Shown: piece by piece, positions 36,001 through 46,520 of the stretch
Position numbering within the stretch: the stretch's first letter is position 1
How the letters are laid out: every line of letters starts with the position of its first letter
Assembly (NCBI GenBank): GCA_029706075.1
Contig: JAINUG010000052.1
Span: 3,995,498-4,059,497 of the forward strand
Length of the DNA: 64,000 nucleotides
Source of the DNA: Aldrovandia affinis
Taxonomy: Eukaryota; Chordata; Actinopteri; Notacanthiformes; Halosauridae
Direction of reading: 5' to 3'
The notes under the pieces: model-generated
What the model was told of the DNA's origin: nothing
Database searches by the model: none
What the model saw: only the letters and a program-made list of their open reading frames with translations
Made by a program: the position numbers and the translations under genes

Positions 36001-37456
36001 AATCTACCACACCAGATATTTTTGGTAGTAAAACAGGATTGAGGTCTCACTTCATCCATTACACTCTCCCAACTGATCTGGGGCCTTCTCACATCTCAAT
36101 ATGAAACTGAAATATCTCTAGGAATTTCACTTATCTAAACTATGTCCACCACAAGCCCTGTATGGTTTTCTAACCCACAATTCTCCCAGGGGGATTAGCT
36201 AGAAATAGCTTTTGGCATTGTCCACCTCACCCCCACCCCCCAGTTCTGGTATTGTTCCTCCAAAGAAAGAGACAGAAGAGTTTTAAAAACATTTGTACAT
36301 TTGAAGATAACCCACGCCTCATGTTTGGCAGAACATTGTTTGAGGTGCTTGGAAGAGTGAGCCAGGGAAAAGTGATCCAGGGAAGAATTGGCAACTATTG
36401 CGTGGGCCTAAAAACACATTAAGGGCTGCTGCACAAGATCGGACAACGCTAAGCTACACTGTGATGGAGAGCACATCTGGTGTTGCTGGAAGGGTGTGGG
36501 GTTGTGAGTGTCTTCACTTCACCTGCCACCTTATAGTGTTGATTGAAGCACAAATTATTGAGAAGTGAGGAAACAGGATGGGTTTGGAACCCTAAACAGT
36601 GACCTTTTCAGATGTCAACCTGCCCATACCCTAAAGCACTCTCTTTCAAAATTATATTGCAGGTGGGGGTGGAGCTTCCCCCCACAGGGGAAGCTGCTAT
36701 TCACAGCTTCCCCTGTGGGACATCAATCATTAAGCTGATTTTTTTGAGGATCTACAGCCAAAAATGCATTGCAATGGTTTTTTTACACCTGAATTCCCAT
36801 CGCTTTCACTGACTGCTGGCACACATTCCCCGTTCATTACGAAGTATTTAGGAATGGAATCCCCCTCCCAGGAAGTGTCCCATAATGCAGTGCTGTGTGT
36901 GTGGCCCCTGAATACAGAGGGGTATGGAACAGACATTAATCTCGAAGAGGTGAAAGGGAAGAGATGTTCACCATTCACTTTCCATAGGAGGAGCCATAAA
37001 TGTGTCACAAAATAATAGGGACTGACAGGGAGAGTTACTGTTATGCAGTCGCCGCGCTCCAAACCACATGGGCGCAACTCGGGTTGAAAGTGGACAGAGG
37101 ACAAAGTAGCTTGCATAAAAATCATGTTAAAAAAGTAGGTTAGCCTACTAGGAAAATATGGGGGTGGTGGGGGAAGATGAGAGCTGTGCAGTAAGAGATT
37201 AAGGGGGGAAAAACCCAGTCCACTGGCACAGCGAACAATATATGCGAAATATAAGTCATAGCTAAAAGTTACACATAAGAGCATGTTATAAGGCTGCTCA
37301 AAGCAACTTTTAGTGAAGAGTCTTTACAACTTTGAGAAGCGCCTCAAGTATATTTGAGGGTTTATCAAGAGCCATGTAAGAATAAATGTATTGGCTTCTT
37401 GGAACTTTTATCTTGGAAAAATTTGTAGAATACAATTACAGGGAAAGGTAGAAATA
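33081..37456. other. unique, mainly AT-rich non-coding sequence
   Basis: No transposon is recognised over about 4.4 kb. A short CA run lies at 33265-33287 and an (AT)n run near 35490. About 34300-35000 is AT-rich with TAATTA- and CATTATTCATATTC-like strings typical of homeodomain-bound enhancers; this is inference only. A 16-bp perfect hairpin lies at 36681-36719. Confidence 0.35.
36681..36719. repeat. perfect 16-bp hairpin
   Basis: CCCACAGGGGAAGCTG at 36681-36696 is exactly complementary to 36704-36719, leaving a seven-base loop CTATTCA. No terminal structure or transposon was recognised around it. Confidence 0.9.
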
Positions 37457-37965
37457 CAGTAGACTTTGTTTTTATTCACACGCTAGGTAAAGATGAACAA
37501 AATAGGTTTTATACAAGAGATTGAATAAAATAAACTATATAAGTAATGAGCTTTATTTTATGCTCACAAAATGCAGAAAATTACATTCTTTAATAACAAT
37601 GCATTGGCACGAACCACAATCGAACAGTTCACAAATTATAATTTTTTCCCAGAAAAATCAAGAATCAGAAATATTCACACCCCTGTTGTCAGTACTTTCT
37701 GGTTCCTTCCTTGGCCATTATAACAGCAAGCAATCACCTTCTGTAGTGTCGTACAAGGTTATGGAACTTCTTGGGGGGGGATCCTCAACCATTCCTCCAT
37801 GCAGAATTGTTCTAGTTCCTTCGGATTCTTGGGTTGACATTATCGACTGCTTTTTTGAGTTCAAACCACCTCAATTGAATTCAGGTCTGGAGACTAAGAT
37901 GGCCACGTCAGGACATTGACCTTGTGCTCTGTCAACATATCAAGCATTTAGTTGCTTTGGACGTA

Positions 37966-38518
37966 CACTACCGTTCAAAAGTTTGGGGTCACCTGCTGGA
38001 AACTATTTTTATCTCATAATTGACAATGCTTTACACCGTATACATTTCTGTAAATACTTTAAAATGACACAAAACACATGTAACAATGAACAAAATGAAC
38101 ATCAAAGAAATGTTCAAGAAAATTATATTGAAAATTGAATCTTGGATTCCTCAAAATAGTCACCCTTTGGCGTGAGAATAGCCTCACAAACAGTGGCCAT
38201 TCGGTTAATACGTTTTAGCAGGAAATCACCCGACATGTTTTCCCAGCTATCCTGCAGCAATTCCCAGAGAAACTTGTGGGTTGCTTTGCTTTGACTCTTC
38301 CTTTCCAGTTTGTCCCATACAAGTTCTATGGGATTGAGGTCTGGACACTGGGCAGGCCAGGTCTTTAGTTTGAGTTGTTGTTCACATTCCTCCTTCACCA
38401 GATAGTTCTTGCACAACTTCAAGGTGTGTTTCGGGTCGTTATCTTGCTGAAGAATGAAGGAGTGCCCGATTAGCCATAGTCCAGATGGAAGGTGACCCCA
38501 AACTTTTGAACGGTAGTG
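37966..38518 (-). mobile_element. Tc1-like element (inner), nested, second family
   Basis: Termini CACTACCGTTCAAAAGTTTG and the reverse complement at 38499-38518 are near-perfect inverted repeats continuing into GGGGTCACC. TA flanks are at 37964-37965 and 38519-38520. It carries a minus-strand C-terminal transposase piece and lacks the N-terminal half, so at 553 bp it is a non-autonomous deletion derivative. Confidence 0.92.
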
Positions 38519-38533
38519 TATGTTTGGGATCAT
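38123..38533 (-). pseudogene. Tc1 transposase C-terminal fragment (inner element)
   Basis: The frame begins a few codons outside the inner element, crosses its terminus, and contains ILQQDNDPKHT (second catalytic Asp) and WPAQCPDLNPIELVWDKLER (catalytic Glu). The remainder, ending TPKGDYFEESKIQFSI, looks like the natural C-terminus. The upstream DNA-binding and first-Asp regions have been deleted. Confidence 0.85.
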
Positions 38534-38998
38534 TGTCTTGTTGTAAGGTTAATCTGCGGCTAAGGTGTAGCTTCCTGGCAGAGGGAACAAGGCATGTGCA
38601 TGTCCAAAAAGCGCAATTTTTGTTTAATCTGACCACAAGACTGTTCCAATTGTAGTCCAGATGTCGTTTGACAAATTCAAGATGCCTTTTTCTGTGAATT
38701 GTCTTCAAAAGAGGCTTCTTTAGAGGCAACTCCATAAAGACCATTGTCATGTAGGCATCATCAAAAGGTAGCTTTAGACACCTTGTAATGCCAAGATGCC
38801 AGGTTGTTTTGGAGATCTGTACTGTGCCCCTTGGACTTCTTTTTGCCTTTCAAACCATCTTGACTTGCGTCCTCTACCTGGCAGGTTAGCCACTGTTCCA
38901 GTGGCCTTAAACTTCCTACTAATTGACATGACAGTGGAAACTGGTATCTTTATAACCTTTTGTTGGATGCTTTCAGGGAGTTCTTTGCCTTTCACCAT
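38520..38998 (-). pseudogene. Tc1 transposase N-terminal and middle parts (outer element)
   Basis: The minus strand from 38998 starts MVKGKELPESIQQKV and continues into IPVSTVMSISRKFKATG and NLPGRGRKS, the helix-turn-helix and GRPR-like linker of Tc1 transposases. A further frame (38439-38750) carries LEFVKRHLDYNW and TLQQDNDPKHT. The inner element interrupts the gene immediately after this second-Asp motif. The remaining SRPEFNSIE-like Glu region lies beyond it, near 37880-37900. Frameshifts separate the blocks. Confidence 0.75.
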
Positions 38999-39381
38999 GA
39001 TGATGGCTGACCACAGTGTTAAACATGTGTTCCCTCTTTTTTATACCCTAGGAAACAGGAAACCATTGTAGGCCACTGTATAGTTCCATAGCCTTCCAAT
39101 GAACTTCAAATAAGTTGTATATTTATGAAGATTTGTTTTTGTTGGATTCAATTTAAGAGAATAGTTAGGGGTGTGAATAATTGTGATCCAGATGCCTTCT
39201 GGAAAAAATATTATTAAAAAAACAAAATATGTTTTTCTGAACAATTGTATTAGTATTGTAGGTTTAGAATTGTATGCATTTTTTGAGCATGAAATATACC
39301 TCAGTACTTGTATCCTTTTTTTTACACAATCTCTTTTGTTCATCTTTATCAAGGGTGTGAATAAAAATTGAGTCTACTGTA

Positions 39382-40152
39382 GGCACAAAATTTGACAAAT
39401 AATCCCTCTAAAGTAAAAGTAAATGGCAGAACATACAAGAAAGAGAAAACAACACCTCTCCAAGGACGAAGTTCTACTTCTTTTGGATGAAGTAGCATAA
39501 CATAACCAAATGTAATTTTCAAAGGCTCGGAGCAGTCTCTCCAACACATAGAAAAAACAAAATGTCATGACATCGTATGACAACTGTTTGCAGTGAGCAG
39601 CTTAGGACTGGAATGGATGTCAGAAAAAAATGGTAAGAGATAATGTGCTACTTTATGCTACGAAGGGTTTTTGGGAAACCCACATAAAATAAGGATGGAT
39701 CTTATGACACACTTAGCGCTACAATTATTTTGGGAAACCCACCCCAGACCCATTGTCAGCTGTCCCATCAAGCACAGGATCACAATAAGCTGATAAATCA
39801 AGAAAGAAGAATGACTGGGTACGTACATTTCGTAGAAATGGAGATAGTGTTGGAAGCGGCACAACAGTGTTTTAGGGCTGTTTGCTATTGGCTCTCATTT
39901 GTCTTTGTAATGGATGATGTATGGTGTTGCTGTCTGTTGTGAGGTTCTCACACATCATTGTTAACATCTGTATAGCTTGTAAGTGCTTAACTGTAAGTAT
40001 TATTTGTGGAGGACAGAACTACATTTCCATTCATGTCTTTCAAAATGTGCTGATGTGTAATACATGTTAAACAGCTGCATGAAAAAGTGTTGGCTGGCTA
40101 ACCTGTGTTCCCCCCCTGACAAAAAAATATGATTTCAGTTCTTCCTGGCTCT
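39382..40152. other. non-coding sequence, no gene recognised
   Basis: Nothing is recognised on either strand. Confidence 0.4.
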
Positions 40153-40153
40153 A

Positions 40154-40914
40154 ACACTCTCAGAAAAAAATTGTGCCATGTTGTTCTATTAAAGTATAAA
40201 TGCTAGTCACTGTAGCAGTGCCTCTGCAGGGTATTGAATTGTACCTTTAGTCAGAAGAACATAATTGTACCTTTGTGAGAAAAGCAGTACAAGCCTCATT
40301 TTCATTCCAATATGGCTGCCAGCGTGAATAAGGATTCATTACCCTACCTTGGTAAATATCTGTACCTTTCCTCAATTTGTACCTTTTTTTCAATTTTTTA
40401 AAATACATTTATTTTGTAATTTTTTCAGTTTTTCTCCCAATTTTGTTGCCAATTATACCCATTCTATCCATTTATCTCAATTCACCCTCCCCCACGAGTC
40501 CGCCGCCCGTCCTCCGGGTCGAGACACTCTTTCCGGGCCGATAGATCCACCTCTGCCGAGATGGAACTCTACCATGGACACCTTTTCCTGCTCCTCGACG
40601 AACCCATGCCGGCTCACCCTCCCCCTCCCCCAGAGGCAGACAGCCAAATTCCGCCTCCGATCGGGGCTGAGGACCAGGGCCGGTCTGGTTTCAAACCGCA
40701 TCCCTGACAGGCAGCGCACACCACACTGGACCAGCCAAAGTGTGGTGTTTTAGACCGCTACGCTATCCGCCACCCCCAATTTGTACCTTTTTTAATTGGA
40801 AAACCGTATGAAGTATCTTATGTGTACCTTTGAAGGTACAATAAACTGCAACAAACACATTATGTACCCTGAGGAATAAAAGCGTATCCTAATTGCACTT
40901 TTCTTTTTGGGTGT
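40154..40914 (+). mobile_element. GTACC-rich non-autonomous DNA element interrupted by a SINE
   Basis: The left end ACACTCTCAGAAAAAAATTG aligns with the fragment at 29611-29702. The right end TTGCACTTTTCTTTTTGGGT is a degenerate inverse of it. Internal sequence is rich in GTACCTTT/AAGGTAC. The SINE at 40390-40776 splits it. There is no coding capacity, and the superfamily is not determined. Confidence 0.55.
40390..40776 (-). repeat. tRNA-headed SINE, head type B, reverse
   Basis: It is bounded by a perfect 17-bp target-site duplication, CAATTTGTACCTTTTTT at 40373-40389 and 40777-40793. On the minus strand the head GGCGGATAGCGTAGCGGTCT is followed by a 10-bp hairpin and a B-box-like GCGGTTTGAAACC. 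The body has CTCTGGGGGAGGGGGAGGG, and the tail AAAATTGGGAGAAAAACTG is followed by A-rich sequence. Confidence 0.92.
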
Positions 40915-40979
40915 CATGGTGCATGCAATGTGTGACATGTTGGAGGGGTGTAACATCCAGTGGCTCCCTTTGTGGGAAA

Positions 40980-41209
40980 GGTGAGTGTGAATGTCTGTGT
41001 GTCAGTGAGAGTGTAATTGTGAGAGTGTGTGAGAATGAGACTGTGGGTGTCAGTGACACAGTGTGAGTAAGAGTGAGTAAGTGTAAGAGTGAGTGAGTGA
41101 ATGAGAAAGTGAGTGTGTGAGAATGTGAGTGTGAGTGTGTAAGAGTGTGAGTGTGAGTATGAATTTGTGTGCGTGTGTCAGTGAGAGTGTGAGCATGAGT
41201 GTGTGTGAG
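40980..41209. repeat. GTGAG/GTGTGAG-rich minisatellite, left part
   Basis: Imperfect tandem GTGAGAGTGT/GAGTGTGAG units. The array continues after the hAT element at 44705, so the transposon inserted into it. His/Thr-rich open frames on the minus strand are artefacts. Confidence 0.9.
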
Positions 41210-44200
41210 CAGTGGTGTATAGTAACAAAGTAGAAATACTTTGTTACTGTACTTAAGTCGTTTTGGGTATCTGTACTTTACTTTACTATTTCTATTTCTG
41301 ACGACTTTCACTTTTACTTCTCTACATTTTCCAAAGAAAACTGATACTTTTACTCCGATACATTTCCCATAAGCATCTTCGTTACTCGTTACTACAACAA
41401 AATAAAATCGGAAGACATTTGGTAGCCAATGATTTTGAAACACAACTGCAAGAAGTTAGATCATTGGTTAATCACATTAATGTGCAAGTGCAAACAGGTG
41501 CCCTCAAAGCCGCAGTTAAAATTCGAATTTCATTCAAGTCCAGACATGTCGACAGACTAGTACGTGAATCATTGGGGAAGAAGACTTCATGATGGAGATT
41601 GATTTGGAAATGGCACTGGTTACTCCGGCAGCAACAAACGACTGTGTAGAAGATGAACACCCTTGGCCATATTTGCAAGAAATGTTTTCTTATCTTGGAG
41701 TAAAAGATTTGTCCTACCGAATGAAGTGCCGCTTATGCCTACTGAAAACGACGGAGATATTGGTATTCAAGAACTCCCTGTCCAACCTCAAGAAACACAT
41801 TGAGGTAAATTAAGATTAATCCCGTGAGCTAATGTTTAGTTACTTATCATCATTAGCATAGCCTGTTCAGAGCAGTTCCCACAGGAATATCGCCACCACC
41901 ACCGACTGCTGGTCGTCAGAAGGCGGAGCTTCATTGGTGTTACTGCCCATTGGATTGACCCTGACAGTCTCCAAAGATGCTCAGCAGCCCTAGCCTGTGA
42001 ACAGCTGAGAGGTTCACACACATTTGATGTGTTGGCAAGCGCCCTGAATGACATCCATTCCAAGTTCGAAATTTGGGGGAAGATTGTAAGAACAACAACA
42101 GACAATGGTTTTTGGTGAAGATGAGAACAATGCAGTCGGAAGTGATGGTGATGCATCTCAACCACAAAAGGATGGAGAGGATCAAGAGGATCAAGACGAG
42201 GCTGAAGAAGTGGAGTTTGTTGATGTGTCAGCTCTTCTGAATGAAGATGATGGTTTGGAGTTTGAGCTCCCAAAGCACCAGCGCTGTGCTTGTCACCTAC
42301 TCAACCTAATAGCTACGGTTGATGCCATGAAAGCAACATCCAGTGAGGCATACAAGAAAGTGTACCGTTCAACATTTGGCAAGTGTAATGCACTTTGGAA
42401 CAAATGTGGAAGATCCACACTTGCAGCCGAAACTGTTGAAGATGTGTGCTCCCTCCAGCTCTTGCGCCCGAATGCTACCAGGTGGAACTCCTTGTTCCTG
42501 GCAGTGGAAAGACTGCTGAGGATCATCAAAGACAAGGGAGAGGGGGCCATCAGAGTCATCTGCACAGACTAGAAGGTTCCAATGTAAGTAGGAATTATGG
42601 TTTTATTATTTCATAATTGATGAACTGTCTGTGCTTCCCCACCCTTTCTTGGGCACTAATAACTGTTTCACAGTTGTATCCCAACTTCCACTTTTCATTG
42701 GTCCATTTAGTTAAAGCTGCATGAGATAATTTTGGGAAATGTTTAACTTTGGCGCCACCTCTGGTTGTGATAAAAAAAACTGCACTGCATTGAAGTGATG
42801 GTGTACTATCCAGTACACCAACATTATAAAACAATAAATTCACAGGGTTTCATGCGGTCTCATGTCACGAAAAATATTTTTTGGGTCTTGCCAAGGCCAA
42901 TTCATAATAGCAAAAGCATAATAGCAAAAAAATGTGAATATTTAACTATAAAAAAGTTATCTCATGCAGCTTTAATTGCTCATCCAGCAATTTTTTTGTT
43001 GAATTCGATGAAATGGTTATATAGTGTTATAAAACGATGTTGTTTTTGTTTTCATCACAGGTTCAATCCAGCTGAACTCGCATTCCTCAGAGTATGGCGA
43101 TGCCATGAGCCCAGTCGCCCAGGCAACCAACATCTTGCAAGTAGAAGCAAATGTCCAGATGGGGTGGCTACTTCCAACAATCAACCTGCTGACCGCCAAA
43201 CTTGACAGAGTCAAGTTGCGACTGAAATACTGCAGACCTCTGGTGGATGCCCTACAGGTATATTGTATTATATCTCATTCCTTGCACAATGTTTGTTTAT
43301 TGTTTACTGTCATGCACCAATGTACCAAAACAAATTCCTAGTAGGTGGAAGCCTACATGGCCATAAAATCATTTGTGATTTCTGATACAGGTGGGAATAA
43401 AGAATCGGTTTGGGCACATGACAGGTGATCGCAGCTGCGATTCTTCTTCCAAAGTTCCGAACATCTTGGACAAAGGATGATGCCACAATCAGAATGGGCA
43501 AGACAACATGGGGATAATGAAAAAGAAGTGTATGGGTGTACATTTTGACACTTTGTAATATTGCCAAATTCACAAATCGATTATGGATGCATGAAATTAA
43601 ATGTATACACCTCAAATTAAAACAAACTATTTAGTACAAAACCTTAGTTTGGGGTCATGAGATGTTAGAAAGTTGTATTAATCCTATCTTTTATATTTTT
43701 ATCACCCCATCCTCACTATATTTCAGGGGTGGACTACATCAAGCAACACATGGAAGCACCCTCCCTGCAGATAGGTGATGCCACCAGTTCATCTGACGAA
43801 GAAGACCAGTTCTTCTCTGCCCTGCAGGCCCCTCAAGCACAAGACGGCTCCAAAGAACTGGACGGATACCTGGCCATTTCAGCAGATCATATGGACTCAC
43901 TGAAGTCCTTTCCAGCTGTGTGCAAGCTGTCTGTGAAGCTGAACACACCTCTACCTGCCTCAGCAGCCTGTGAAAGGCTATTTAGCATCGCAGGACTTGT
44001 CTTCAGCCCAAGAAGATTGAGACTGCATTCACGTAATTTTGAGAACCAACTTCTGTTGAAGATGAACAGCAAATTTTATAGTTTCAAGTAATGACTGGGT
44101 TATTACTTTCAGTGCTGCTTCAGTCATGTTTTGATTTTGTGTAATTTTGTGGATGATTATGTTATGATGTGGTAGTACTCAAGTACTGAGCACTTTATTT

Positions 44201-44704
44201 TAATTTTGTTTTATGACTGGGATATTCTGTCCCAGGGCTATGGATGTACAACATGCATAACGGGTTCTGCCCTGACTTTACAGGCTACATAAGACCACTG
44301 GACCGGATTGGTCAAGAGAAAGCAGGTTGTACACACACCAGGGAAAGAGGGAGGGATGGACGAATGAAGGAGTGGGAGGGAAGGAGTTCTTGTTGTGTAG
44401 ACCTTGTTATGTAGACCAGAGGCTACACGAATAAAGACTAAACAATGATAAAAAACGCTTTTTTATTAACAGCATTTTTACGTGGGATTTTTACTTGTAC
44501 TTTTACTTTCGATACTTACAGTAAGTACATTTATATTACATACTTTTACTTTTGATACTTAAGTACAGTAAACCCCAGATACTTTAAGACTTTTACTCAA
44601 GTAAATATTCCAATAGGTAACTTTCACTTTTACCAGAGTCATTTTCCAGTAAGGCATCTTTACTTTTACTTAAGTATGGCTTTTGGGTACTTTATACACC
44701 ACTG
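41210..44704 (+). mobile_element. hAT superfamily transposon, Tol2-like, about 3.5 kb
   Basis: Ends CAGTGGTGTATA and TATACACCACTG form terminal inverted repeats. Subterminal DNA is full of ACTTTTACTT and ACTTAAGTA strings, as in Tol2-like elements. The eight bases TGTGTGAG occur on both sides (41202-41209 and 44705-44712), the expected hAT duplication length, although the host array itself contains such strings. It carries a multi-exon transposase on the plus strand and an AATAAA near 44431. The length suggests a formerly autonomous copy, now decayed. Confidence 0.92.
41589..44091 (+). pseudogene. hAT transposase, multi-exon, inactivated
   Basis: Exons inferred from reading frame and splice signals: 41589-41804 (BED-finger-like WPYLQEMFSYL, then MKCRLCLLK and LKKHIE; donor GTAAAT); 41871-42583 (TTTDCW, IGVTAHWID, TTTDNG with a catalytic-type Asp, then HQRCACHLLNL and ATRWNSLFLAVERL; donor GTAAGT); 43061-43257 (MSPVAQATNILQVEANVQMG; donor GTATAT); from 43391 (GIKNRFGHMTGD), end unclear; and 43727-44091 (LPASAACERLFSIAG, FENQLLLKMN, the hAT dimerisation region). 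Lesions include frameshifts near 41920 and after TTTDNG, a TAG before 42573, and a frameshift in the exon from 43391. In life the protein would cut out the element by hairpin-forming DDE chemistry (family knowledge). Confidence 0.85.
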
Positions 44705-44932
44705 TGTGTGAGTAAGAGTGAGTGACTGAGAGTGTATGAATGAGTGAGAGAGTGTGAGTGTGTGAGAATGAGTGTGTGTGTGTGTGTCAGAGTGTGAGTG
44801 TGTGAGTGTAAGTGTGAGTGTGTGAGAATGTGAGTGTAAGTATGAGTGTGTGAATGTGAGTGTAAGTGTAAGTGTGAGAATGACTGTGAGTGTGAGAATA
44901 TGAGTGCAAGTGTGAGTGTGAGAGTGTGAGAA
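44705..44932. repeat. GTGAG/GTGTGAG-rich minisatellite, right part
   Basis: Same imperfect units as at 40980-41209. Together the two halves make about 450 bp of array. The bracket TCCCTTTGTGGGAA occurs at 40965-40978 and again at 44938-44951. Confidence 0.9.
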
Positions 44933-44951
44933 AAAAGTCCCTTTGTGGGAA

Positions 44952-45829
44952 GAAAATTTAATTCTGAAACGATCTTGGACATGGCAACTGAGTTTGGATT
45001 CTGTTCGGGTACTTTGTTCTGGAAAACAGTGATACTAAAAAAGTGCACTAATCCTCTGAATGGAGGTAATTTTAGGCCTTTTTTTTTGTAACCGTGACCA
45101 CCCAACTTCTGCTCAGTCTGGTGAAATAAATTCTCCCTTGTTTTCCTCACCCTTGTGTTTATATTCATTTGTTTTATTGATCACCACTTAAAGATGTGGC
45201 TTTGTTACAAATGGCTCTATGAAATGAAAAGCAGTATAGAGCAATCTTTGTTCTCCTGCTCTTATAGTGCTCTTACCCACTTTATCATAGAAGTGCATAC
45301 AAGTACTGTGTCATAGCAGACCCATATGCTTGGTCTTTCCACAGCAGAAGGAATTATTCTTAAAATCTATCTGGGGTTTTTTTTTCAATGAAGGCCTTTT
45401 TTAATGTGCACTTTGAGTGTCTGCCAGGCCATCATTTTTTTTAAGCCAGCAAGGTTTTCTCCCTTATTATTCCCACAAAGAAATTTCAAGAAATTCCAGC
45501 CACATCATAAAAAAAGACAGAAAGAAATAATGAAAATCATTTTTAAAAAAGGGGTTGAAAAAAGATCTTTCAACATCCTGCCCCCCCCAAGGAAATGTGC
45601 ATCGATGATGCCAAGGAGGCAGTGGGAGAACCACTCTTGCAGGGCTGAAATGGATGGACTCTTTCTCCTGCTCTTGACACAGCCCTTGTCCACACAAAGT
45701 GGGAGAGAGCTAGTGCTTCACTCTTGAGAAATTAAATGGCAAGACTTCTCAGGAAGCCATTCATCTTTCTCCCTCACACTCCATAACGCTTGATCTCCAA
45801 ATACCAACTCTTTAAAAGGTTGTAGTGTA
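44952..45829. other. non-coding sequence, no gene recognised
   Basis: Short open frames only. No repeat family was recognised. Confidence 0.4.
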
Positions 45830-46520
45830 GGGACATTTTATGAGACATGTACCGTACGACATTGTAGTGAAATGGATTTGATTAATTATCGCTTCCATAT
45901 TAAGAGGTCAATCGTACCACCTTGAACCTCCGCTTTTCTCTGAAGCGATTTGGGGAACATGATCAGGACAAACAATACAATTGACATTAAGTAAGTACAG
46001 ACAACATATGCCGTGGACATTGTGTTTGCCCCGTCCCTGTAACAGCCATATAGGAGTCGAAGGGCTTAACCTCTAGACCCACATCACAGACAACTAATTC
46101 CATGGCGAGCCTGGTACCCCGAGATTTCAAGACTTAAAGCATTCACTGCCTGACTACAGTACAGCTACTGGGGACATTCTAAGTCTAATCGAAGTTCAGT
46201 GGCACCAGAACTTCGCTGCCGGCATATGCAGCTACTCGACATTATAAGTTCTACAAGGTAGTGTTATCGGGACTCGGAGCACTCGCTGTCTGTATACAGA
46301 ACAGCTACTCGACATTCCAAGTCCCGCCACCCTAGATACGATGCAGGACTGACTTGACAGCGCAGAGGGACTGAGCCGTACAGTCCGTGCGGCCTCGCTC
46401 CCGGCGTGTTACAACCTTCCCTTTCTAGCGCTAAAAGGGGAAGAAGAAGACATAGGTTGAAACGATGATTTGCACACTTATTTCAACCTTAGCAAAATGT
46501 CACAAAACCGACATTACACA
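45830..46520. other. structured, GACATT-rich tract with tandem hairpins; possible non-coding RNA or retroelement leader
   Basis: The hexamer GACATT occurs eight times on the plus strand (starts 45832, 45858, 45983, 46016, 46173, 46238, 46311, 46510), far more than chance. Three consecutive hairpins at 46130-46186, 46207-46252 and 46269-46325 share CAGCTACT(C)GACATT but close with different stems. Two further hairpins lie at 46368-46386 (GGACTG/CAGTCC) and 46454-46489 (AGGTTGAAA/TTTCAACCT). No open frame crosses the tract. A minus-strand TATA box at 46636-46646 could drive transcription across it. Function and family are unknown. Confidence 0.5.
46130..46325. repeat. three tandem hairpin repeats with compensatory stems
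   Basis: Unit 1 closes with AGACTTA/TAAGTCT, unit 2 with AGAACTT/AAGTTCT, and unit 3 with GGGACTCGG/CCAAGTCCC (one mismatch). Each encloses a second stem of the CTG/CAG type: CTG-ACTA-CAG in unit 1, GCTGC/GCAGC in unit 2, and GCTGT/ACAGC with an inner CTG-TATA-CAG in unit 3. Each is followed by TACT(C)GACATT. Stem sequence changes while pairing is kept, suggesting the structure matters. Confidence 0.65.

Larger units (their letters stand above)
37457..39379 (-). mobile_element. Tc1-like element (outer), host of a nested Tc1
   Basis: The left terminus CAGTAGACTTTGTTTTTATT and the reverse complement of the right terminus (CAGTAGACTCAATTTTTATT) form long inverted repeats that extend through a shared AAAGATGAACAAAA. 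TA dinucleotides flank both ends (37455-37456, 39380-39381). The transposase is on the minus strand. Removing the inner 553-bp element leaves about 1370 bp, close to a full-length Tc1. The coding frame is broken. Confidence 0.9.

Noticed and set aside
40889-41443. 184-codon minus-strand frame rich in His, Thr and Ser
   Set aside because: It reads the antisense of the GTGAG minisatellite and runs into the hAT terminus.
44692-45168. 158-codon minus-strand frame
   Set aside because: Most of it is the antisense of the right half of the GTGAG minisatellite.
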